A stretch of DNA of 38,107 bases from Zoogloea sp044344315 (lineage in GTDB: Bacteria > Pseudomonadota > Gammaproteobacteria > Burkholderiales > Rhodocyclaceae), in NCBI RefSeq assembly GCF_044344315.1, contig NZ_JBIJDC010000039.1:1-38107 (forward strand). Reading direction: 5' to 3'. Each line of letters opens with the position of its first letter. The stretch's first letter is position 1. Shown here one piece after another: positions 8,955 to 17,700 of this stretch. A program made the translations under genes and the position numbers. The notes below the pieces were generated by a model. That model saw nothing but the letters and a program-made list of their open reading frames with translations. It searched no databases and had not been told where the DNA came from.

Positions 8955-11036
8955 TCAGGCCTTGAACTGGGAGGCGAGCTCGCCCAGGCGGCCAGCCAGG
9001 ATGCCCACCTGACGGGCCTCCTCGGCGGAACGCCGGGCCATTTCGGCGTCGGCCTCGGCGTTGCGGGCCACGTTTTCCATCTGCGTTGCGATCTCCCGGG
9101 CGGCCCGGCTATTGTTGGCCAGGGCGTCCTCGATGCATTGCATGGCCTGCCCGGCCTGGGCCACCGTCGATTCCACGGAGGCTGCAATCTGACCCGCCTC
9201 CAGGGCGCTTCGGGCGCCGTCGGCCACATCCTTGCTGCTGGTGGCCACTTCGCCGGACACGGCCGCGCTCAGGCTCTGGATGCGCTGGATCATGGTGGCG
9301 ATCTCCTGGGTCGAGTTGCCGGTGCGTTCCGCCAGCTTGCGCACTTCGTCCGCCACCACGGCAAAGCCGCGCCCCTGTTCGCCCGCCCGGGCGGCTTCGA
9401 TGGCGGCGTTGAGGGCCAGCAGATTGGTCTGGTCGGCGATCTCGCGGATCACCTGGACCACCCGGCCGATCTCGCCCGACATGCCGGCAAGCTCGCCAAT
9501 GCGCTGTTCGGTGCCTGCCATGGTGCGCGCCGCATCATTGATCGAGGCGGCCGCCGTCTGGCTGATGGCGGCGCTGTTGCGGGTGGTATCCGCGGAAATG
9601 CGGTTGGCCTGCATGGCATCGCGGGCCTGTTCGCTCATGGTGATGGTGGAGTTGGACAACCCGTCCACAGTGGTGGCGATGTCCGCGAGGGTGATTGACT
9701 GGCTGCGGGTCGCCTCGACGGTGGCCTCACTGGCCTCGCTGAGCTGGCGGCTGGACGTGTTCAGGGCCCGCGCACTCTGCTGGATGAGGCTGATGGCCTC
9801 GTGCATGCGGTTGCGCAGCAGGGCCACGTGCGTGAGGATCGCGCCGAGTTCATCATGCCCGCCGGGCTCAATGATCTGGCTCAGGTTGCCACCCGCCACG
9901 GCGGCAGCCATCGCTTCGGCCCGGGCCGCCTGCCGCGCAATGCGTGACAGCAACAGCGTGGCCAGCAGCGCGCCCAGCAGCACCGCACCCAGGCCGAGCG
10001 CCAGGCTTCGCGTGAGGGCAGCATCCGACTGGGCGTTGAGGCTGTCCAGCAGTGCGGGGGAGGCCTCGTCGAGGCGGTCGATCTCCTTTAGCAGCAGGTC
10101 GCGGATCTCGCGCCATTTTGGCGTTTCATCCTTGTTGAGCACCTGCCTGGCGGTGTCGCCCTGGCCTTCCTTGATCAAGCTGAAAACACGCTCATGGTGG
10201 GCGCGCTGTTCGTCGCGCAGTTTGCGGATGCGTTCCGGCAGCCCCGAGCGCAGGCCTTCGTCATCCAGGTTTCTGGCGACAAGCAAGGCCTTCTCGAAAG
10301 CGTCCGAGGCCCGGCTGTAGTTGTCGTAGGCCTTCGGGTTGGCCGGGTCCAGCATGACATTGCGCAGCGCCTGTCCCATCTGCAGGCCCTGGGCGTAGAG
10401 CTTGTAGTAGGCCACCCGCTGGGCCACGTCGCCGGCGATGTGGGCGCGGTACTCCGCCTCCACGGCGCGCCCTGAGCGCTGACTGTCGGCCAGGGCACCG
10501 ACCAGCAGGATCATCACGATGACCATGATGGCCAGCAGGCGTCGCCCGATGCGGGTGTCGTCGATTCGTGCCAGCACCTTGTCGCGCAGCCCGCCAAGGC
10601 CGCCCCGAACCACCTTTCCCTCATGCATGCGCAAGGCCGGGTTGCTGCGGAAGGTCTTGTAGAGTGCTTCTGCAGCAAGGGTTTCGGCGCGGGTCGGTAT
10701 TACCCGCACCGACATGTAACCGCCTTCAGGCTTGGGGGTCACCGAGGCGCGCACCCAGTAGTGGTCGCCGTTCTTGCAGCGGTTCTTGACCAGGCCGGAC
10801 CAGGGGCGGCCGTGCTTCAGGGTGTCCCACAGATCGCGGAATGCCTCGGCTGGCATGTCCGGGTGACGCACCATGTTGTGGGGTTGGCCGATCAGCTCAT
10901 CATGGCTGAAGCCACTGGCGTCAATGAAATCTTCATTGACGAAGGTGATGCGGCCAGATGCATCGGTGTGGGAAATGATGGTCACTGAGGCATCGAGTTG
11001 ACGTTCGATGCCTGACACAGGCTGATTGTTGCGCAT
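8955..11036 (-). CDS. Aer-like methyl-accepting chemotaxis receptor with PAS domain
   Basis: Energy or redox taxis receptor of 693 aa. Order: N-terminal PAS domain (about 15-110) with the Aer hallmark ELIGQPHNMVRHPDMPAEAF and NGDHYWVRA, which in E. coli Aer binds FAD; a membrane segment about 165-185 (LLAIMVIVMILLVGALA); a periplasmic four-helix sensor; a second membrane segment (ALGLGAVLLGALLATLLL); HAMP; and the signalling hairpin with the tip IADQTNLLALNAAIEAARAG. Aer normally lacks a sizeable periplasmic domain, so this is a hybrid of Aer-type PAS input and a 4HB receptor. There is no C-terminal CheR-tethering pentapeptide. The start at 11036 has GGAGG 5 nt upstream; a longer frame to 11075 is less likely. 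Confidence 0.92.
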   Translation of the reverse strand: MRNNQPVSGIERQLDASVTIISHTDASGRITFVNEDFIDASGFSHDELIGQPHNMVRHPDMPAEAFRDLWDTLKHGRPWSGLVKNRCKNGDHYWVRASVTPKPEGGYMSVRVIPTRAETLAAEALYKTFRSNPALRMHEGKVVRGGLGGLRDKVLARIDDTRIGRRLLAIMVIVMILLVGALADSQRSGRAVEAEYRAHIAGDVAQRVAYYKLYAQGLQMGQALRNVMLDPANPKAYDNYSRASDAFEKALLVARNLDDEGLRSGLPERIRKLRDEQRAHHERVFSLIKEGQGDTARQVLNKDETPKWREIRDLLLKEIDRLDEASPALLDSLNAQSDAALTRSLALGLGAVLLGALLATLLLSRIARQAARAEAMAAAVAGGNLSQIIEPGGHDELGAILTHVALLRNRMHEAISLIQQSARALNTSSRQLSEASEATVEATRSQSITLADIATTVDGLSNSTITMSEQARDAMQANRISADTTRNSAAISQTAAASINDAARTMAGTEQRIGELAGMSGEIGRVVQVIREIADQTNLLALNAAIEAARAGEQGRGFAVVADEVRKLAERTGNSTQEIATMIQRIQSLSAAVSGEVATSSKDVADGARSALEAGQIAASVESTVAQAGQAMQCIEDALANNSRAAREIATQMENVARNAEADAEMARRSAEEARQVGILAGRLGELASQFKA

Positions 11037-11101
11037 GCTGGCCTCCAAGGGCGGCGTCGGCCCGTGGCCAGCCACCCCAAGGAAAATGAGAATTCCCTTA
11101 T

Positions 11102-11128
11102 ATGTCGGCCGGGAAGATCAGTTCTTGA
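11102..11128 (-). promoter_or_regulatory. Candidate sigma-28 (FliA) promoter of the chemoreceptor gene
   Basis: On the - strand TCAA-N15-GCCGACAT resembles the flagellar consensus TAAA-N15-GCCGATAA, with exact spacing and 9 of 12 core bases. It lies about 65 nt upstream of the chemoreceptor start, a fitting place for a flagellar late-class promoter. Confidence 0.5.
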
Positions 11129-11196
11129 TGGGTGTAGCGGAAATTCCCCTTGCCACAGTATGGAGAACGGATTTGACCCCACGAGGGCGAGCCCTC

Positions 11197-11600
11197 TCAG
11201 CTTGCGTTTCGGGCTTTGTCTTTCTTGTGCATCAGCATGATTGGCGCACAGCGGCCGGGGTCGTGGTAGATGCCGACGCAGTCGAGGCACTGGAAGCAGC
11301 GCTCGTAACGGATCGCGCCACTTTTCTCGATGGCGTCATAGGCGCAGCGGTGGCGGCAGGTCTGGCAGGGTTGGCCGCACTCGCTGCGGCGGGGCAGCCA
11401 GTCGAGGACGCGCAGCTTGCCGCCCAGAGCCATGGCGGCGCCCAGGGGGCACAGGTAGCGGCAGAAGAACTTGTAGTACAGGCCGCCCAGCACCAGCAGG
11501 ATCAGCGCATAGGCTACGAAGGGTGCGCTGCGGTCGAAGCCCACGGTGATGGCGGTCTTGAAGGGTTCCACCTCCACGCCTTTCTCGGCCCACTGGGGGG
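11197..11600 (-). pseudogene. 3' fragment of a nosR-like gene (island left junction)
   Basis: This encodes the last ~135 residues of the NosR-like protein found complete at 28180-30279: the second CxxxCP motif (FCRYLCPLG), the ferredoxin-type cysteine clusters (CGQPCQTCRHRC and CFQCLDC) and a tail ending KKDKARNAS. The frame can be read on into the island to 11787, but those upstream residues share nothing with NosR. No signal peptide, FMN domain or first membrane segments remain, so it should be non-functional. It probably keeps the gene's original stop codon and downstream DNA; a small palindrome (GAGGGC/GCCCTC, 11183-11196) follows the stop. Confidence 0.88.
11235..11600. repeat. Left copy of 366-bp direct repeat
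   Basis: Matches 28218-28583 in the same orientation over 366 bp with no gaps and 10 mismatches by hand alignment (about 97%). All mismatches fall in 11251-11428; 11429-11600 is identical to the right copy. The repeat period is 16,983 bp and it brackets the low-GC island. Confidence 0.93.
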
Positions 11601-11638
11601 GCGGGGTAGTATTTAACATATGTTTCATCACTATTGGT

Positions 11639-11667
11639 TTGGAATTCTTCATGCCAATAACTATGCT
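11639..11667 (+). promoter_or_regulatory. Candidate sigma-70 promoter of the island cassette
   Basis: TTGGAA, 17-nt spacer, TATGCT, about 109 nt before the giant-protein start. This is the best -35/-10 pair in the AT-richer stretch just inside the left junction. Matches to consensus are moderate, so it is tentative. Confidence 0.35.
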
Positions 11668-11775
11668 GCTTGGAAAGCCTTGCGCAGGTAGCTGATTCTC
11701 GGTGGTCGTTGTGGATTTCGCCGTGTCGCATGCGGCGCGTACTCCACACCTTGTGTGCTTCCATGGGAGTGGAGA

Positions 11776-14700
11776 ATGGACAATCAACTAAGAGTTGCTC
11801 TCATCGCCATCCGCATGGCGCCGGGTCCGCACACCGGCGACCCGCAGGCGGTAGTCATCGGCACCATGGATGCATGGAAGCAAAAACTGGGCGATGGATC
11901 GACAAAGGAGTGGAACGATGGTGAGGATTGGCGCTACGCGTGCTACCCACTGAGTGTCCTTAGGGATCTAATCCCGAATTATTCGATTAGTCTCGACCCG
12001 AAATCAGCAATTTTTATTGGGTTGGACGTTCTTGAGAAGATAAAAGACTCGCCCAATGGACGTTTGACAAAGACTGATCGTGACGGATTAGGCGAGCTTG
12101 GGTTCAAGAAGAAGTATCTGGACACCGACCTGAAAGTAAACATCGGTGCCTCGACTGGATTAAAGCTCAGCAGGCGACAAACTGCAATTCCGCTACGGGA
12201 CGTTGAAAGAGTCTTCTTCTTCGCGCACGACGCCTGGAGCTCGGAAAAAAGCCCATTTGCTGCTTTTGACTGCGCGCGCGTCCTAGACCCGAATGATCCC
12301 GACACGCAACCACATTCGTTCGAAGCCGGCATACCGAAGACGGAGCGTCACACCGGGTCACGTCTCATCCTCTTCCCGGATTTCACTGATCCCAGCCGTC
12401 AAGGGGCACTTGCAGCGTTCTCGGCACACCTTGAGATCAAGGTTGCGATCAATGGTCACAACTTGAAAGGTTACAAAGCCGACGTCGCACCCGATAGATT
12501 TGATGCGCGCATGCTGCTGGATATTGGCGTTTGCGGCGAAAAAGATAAGAGCCTCTGGCTTACCGACGGTGAGGGAAAGCCAGAGCCTCGACGAGGACTG
12601 CGCTTCGACAAGATGAGTTTATCCTGCAGTTTGGCGCCGAACATACTCGGTGGGCCTCGGTGGCGATCTAATCCGGTTGAGCTTATCGGCTTCGACCTTC
12701 TCGAGTTAGCCAGAGAGAGCAGCACTGCACGCTATAAGGTCGATCGTTGGGGTACGCAAGATAGTGTCAATCACGTTCCTGCTCTGGCTGCACTTCAATT
12801 TTCAGAAAGGCTGATTTACGTCCGTCGTGAATTTGGCTTTCGTGCGCTGGGACTTAAGACGAACGGTGCAACAGACAATGATATTGTCAAGATTGGCTGG
12901 CGTTTCGAGCTATGGGTGTATGGGTTTAGCAATATGTTCTTGAAGCACCCCGTCGTCGCAGCAGTTGTTCCGAGTGGGGTGGAGAAAGCACTTCAAGACA
13001 CGCTCGTCTTGTTTGCTGAAGAACAGAGACGCGACGATATAGTCTTGGATCTCCGTGACCTACGGTCGTCAAGAACAATTCTAACGGCGCGGCTGCACAC
13101 TGGCGATGGGGTGACAGACCAAGATAATGCAATAACCGGCGCTGCTTTCGAAGCCTTGAACGGGTGCATCAAAACGGTCCATGACGGCCTCAAGATTGCT
13201 CGTGACGGGCGCCCAATCAGTTTGCTGCCGGAGCTTGAAGTTTCGAATGTCGGTGTGCCATGGCACGTTGTTGGTGCTGTAATTGATGGCGCGCCAGGCG
13301 TCCTTGGAGTGCTTGATGTCAAGAGACGGCTTCAGGTCTGGCTGACGACGTTTGAGCCCAGGATGCGCTTCAATATGTGGGCGGGAGTTTCCACTACTCC
13401 GGGGGTGAATGTTGGATCCTTGTCTGCAGAGGCCACATTTGCGCGGCTTGAAACAACTGATCGGGCTTACCCACGGTACATGGTTGATCTCCATGCCCAG
13501 AAGAACAATATGTCCGGTGGTTTCGAACCTACGGCGAGGCCGGCGTTTCAACCTCTGATCACCAAGGAGGATCCTGCGTCCGTCGTGCCTGGAGTGCGGC
13601 TAGGGCTGGAAATCAAGAAGTATCTTGGAACCGTCTCGGCGCGTGGCGACAAGGTTGAGCCACGCCAAGCGTCTGGCGCGATCGTGATGATAGGGGCACT
13701 GCAGCTCGTGCTTGGGAAGGCCTTCGATGCTGAAGTTAATTCCGATACGGCGGGCCGGATCATATTTCGCCCGTTGGCTTCAGAGCGCGATGCCGATCCT
13801 GACCAATTGTCCGCCAGTATCGACGCCCTGGTGAAGCTGCCGATTACTTCAGTTGAGCCGGCCGGCGAGGACGACCCGCAGCAGTCCGTCCGCACGAGCC
13901 CGCGAGAACGTCGACTGCCTGGTGCCAATGAAGAGCTGCCAGATCCCGACGCCCCCCTGCTGCTGCCACTTGACGGTCCTCGGTCTTCAAAAGATGGCGG
14001 GGCGGCGTTGACGCTGAGCGGCGAAGAGGCAGTGACTCGCGATCAAGATCATACCATTGGGCTTTCCCTTCGATCAGTGGGAGCGGGGGGGGGAACGCAG
14101 TCCACTGACGCCGAGCCGTGTCGTCAGCGCTTGCTGGTGATTGAACCGAGGCCTTTCCGCATCGCCGCGATCGACTTCGCCAAGCTGGGGAGCCTTGCGA
14201 CAGCCGAGAGTTCCGAAGTCGCCGTCTGGAACGCATCTGGCGAGGGAGGACTGTCCTGGAGAATCCGCGACGAAGGGCAGGTTGTCGATCTCGTCCTTCC
14301 GCCGCAAGTCATCGGTGAGGCGATGGAAAAGAACAGGTCCGGTCTGCCAGGCAGACCAAAGGACATTGAGCCGGCAAAGCCCGCTGCTGCGCGCTTTGGC
14401 TCTCTCACCGTCATCAAGGTTGATCCCACCTACGCAAATACGAGGTTTCGCGAACCCGGATGGAACCTGCGCCGGATTCTAGGGTTCGCTCTTCAGCGTA
14501 GCCCGGGGGTGCGGCTGCTTGATCTGCGCATGGAATTGCTTTACGGGCTCATCGCCAGGCTCCGCGTGGACGATGTATGGCTGACCGAGATTTCCGGTGC
14601 GGTGGGCGAGCCTGCCCTGCCTTTGACCGATACGCCACCGCAACTGCACCTTCAGAAGCATTTCAGATTGGTCAATGCCGTGCTCGAAGCCGAGAAGCGG

Positions 14701-17700
14701 CGTATTGCCGTCGAAAAGCTCTGGCGGAGCCGGCCCGACGACGAGCTGCAACTCAATGAAGGTGTCTCGTTCCAGATCAGGCGCCGGGTGCTGGAGAATA
14801 ATGAACTTGTGGGGGGGCCCGTAACGCCCTTGCGTTGGCCCGTGCCCGGCATCGTGCCCGATGACCCCGGCGGGCTGATTGACAAGTCCATCCTGGATGC
14901 GACATTTGCAGCAAACGACAGGGATGAGGATTCCTTTCCCGGGGGCCTGTCCTGGGCGTTCGAAAGCGCCAATATCCTGATGAGCGTGTATGGCCGACCT
15001 CATTCATCCGAGGGCGGTAGCGCACGTGGCGTGCATCTGAGTGCGCTAGGGGGCTACGGTTCGCAGCGTGCGCTCTTCGACAACCGCAAGTCGATCGTGG
15101 AAAGCGATACCGCCCAGGGGCGAGTTCAACGCTACAGGCTTCAGCGTATTGGCCGTATTGCCTGCCTGTGGCACCCGGCCAAGCACGTTATCGTTTATGA
15201 ACGCACGGTGGTGCCTCCGGCTCAGTTCTATAACCGCCCGCCGATTGGACTACGTCAGGATGAGCATCTCGGGCGGGCGATCCTGAGGAAGGTTGAGGAG
15301 TACATTGAGATCCTCAAACCGCAGCGCCGCTATCCGGAGGACGGAACCTCCCTGCGTGAATGTGGCTTCGTGCTTGGGGCGGAGTTCAAGTCCCTCAAGA
15401 TCCACGTCGACAGCGCCTGGGGCAGTGATGTGAGGTCGGAGGGGTGGCAGGTTCCACTCTGGGATACCCGATTCATCGGCCTGGCGCCCAACCCCAATGA
15501 TCCGGATGATCCGGCAAACATCTATCCCAAACCACAGGTGCGCATCATTTTTGCGGGCGAGGGTGGCCGGGAGTTTCCGCAAGAGATCGACGAACCGGAA
15601 AAGCTCTATTTCTACTCTTCTGTGGTCGAAGGCGAGGATGAGAACACGGATTCATGGAAGCCGGTGCGGGATGTGGACTTCTGCGATTTTCCGTCTCCGG
15701 TTGTCGCACGCGTCCGCAGCGAAAGTGCCGACCTTACGGATGCCGTGTTGCCGCCTGAGCCTGCACACGTGCCCGGCTTCGAGCGATTCACCCTTGCTTT
15801 GGTCCCGACCATGGACGCAGTCGCGATCACGCAGGGTCGTGTGCCCGGAGGCCCGGTGGCAGCATTGCGCAACGTGACCATCGCGCGTTCCAGTGCCCAA
15901 GACGACGGGGGCAATGAGGCGGCTGGGTTTGGCCGTGAGCTTGCGGCAAAGGCGGCCAACGTGCGTGCAGAGATCGACCGCCGCGTTGGACAAGTGCTCG
16001 GCGAACTGGAAAAGCTGGATCGTGACACCAATCAAACAGCACTGGTCAGTTCGGCGACGGCTCTGATTACTCAGGCGCTTCAGAAGATTGACGTCAAAAC
16101 GTTAGCGAGTGCCATCAAGAATGCTCCGTTCAATGTCGGGACTATTAAAGTCCCGACATTGAAGCCTAGCTGTAGTGGTTTGAGTGCCAACCTGCGCCAA
16201 CAGGTTAAAGGCCAACTCAATCGCCTGGTGGTCATCGCAGATGACGTCCTCAAACACACCGCTGCGGGGATTTACGAACGTGTCGACTCTGCCGCTGGCG
16301 TGGCTGGGGCCGGGATTGATCGTTTGAGGGTGTTGAAGGGCAAAGTTGATGGTGTCAAAGATCAGCTAGACCCAAGCGATATTAAAAAGGTGCGCCGCTT
16401 AGTAGAGGAAATGGCGACAAACCTCTTGTCGCAGTTGATTGAAGAAAAAAAACAGCTCCAGTTTGAGATTCACGGTGCGAGGGACCGACTGAACCTCCTT
16501 GGTAATGACCTCATTGCGGACCTCCAGCAATTTCAGAGCCGTACACATCCGGATATTGAGGGGCTCAGGACGCTGATCGCTGGCGGGCTGTATTCGGCGA
16601 GTGCTGCACTCGTGCAGGGCCTCAATTCGGTCGCGAATGAGGCAGGCAAGGTATCGGCGCAATTGACGAGCGCTGGTACGAGCATCAATCAAAGTTGCTT
16701 AGCTGCGGCTGCTTCCTTGCGTAAAGAAATAGAGAATAAGCGTCCGGTGCTGCGAAAAGCCATGGATGATCTTGTTGGGTCAGATGTCCCCCCGGCGGCC
16801 CGACGAATTCTTCAGGCCCTTGATATTGCCCTCGGTGCCCTTCTTGTTGAAGCCAGTAAGATCGAGAAGGGTAGTGTCGGACAATCTGTCAATGGTCTTC
16901 GAGACGCCTTCGAGAATGCAAAGAAGGGAATCGATAGTATCAAGGGAAGAATCAGTCTTTCCTCCAGTGGTATTCAGGGTGTAGAGGACGCCTTGAGGAA
17001 AGTCCTTGATGCGGCTTTCGATGGTGCGAATGGACTGATCCCCCTGATTGACGTATCTCCGATCATTAGTTCTCTCGATGCATTCAAGACTGAACTTGAC
17101 AGTGCCCTGAGCTTAATCGAGAAGGAGATAAATTCCCAGCTAATTCCGAATGTTACAAGCGCTGATCTGACTCAGATCAATGATCTCATCGACAACCTTG
17201 CGAATGTCGCGGGGACTCAATTGGCTGATGTCGAGAAAGAACTTAAATCAGTAATGGGTGAAGTTGAAAAGTTTGCCCAAGGTCTGACAGACTTCCTCAA
17301 TACCACTAGGACAGCCGTCAAGAGCGAAATCGATAGGGCGATTACCCAGGTCGAGGCTGAGCTTGCAGCATTGATCGGCAAGATATCGCCGACCTGTGAC
17401 GCCGTAGACGGATTTGTGAACAAGATACTTAGCGGCGGGGGCAATGCCGCGAATCAATTGAACGAAGCGCTTGTCAGCGCCATTGACGTTGATGGGCTTC
17501 ATCAACAGCTAACGAAAGACCTTATTACGGCCATCTCCTCTGGGGCGGCAACAATCGCGGGGATCAAGGCCTCCGTATCCGCGAAGGCTGCGCAGATCAC
17601 AGCGGAAGCTGAGGCCCGCGGCCGGCAGCTTGCCGGTGCGATTCAGGAGTCAGTGCGCGATCTTACTGGCGGGGAAGATCTCGCTGCGCTCGCCCAGCGC

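Noticed and set aside
9232..10320. 362-codon plus frame opposite the chemoreceptor gene
   Set aside because: Ser/Arg/Ala-rich antisense translation of conserved receptor helices; no independent signal.
11197..11787. 196-codon frame as an intact small ferredoxin-like gene
   Set aside because: Only the part to 11600 matches NosR; the upstream extension is unrelated island DNA without signal peptide or start signals, so a gene fragment is the better reading.
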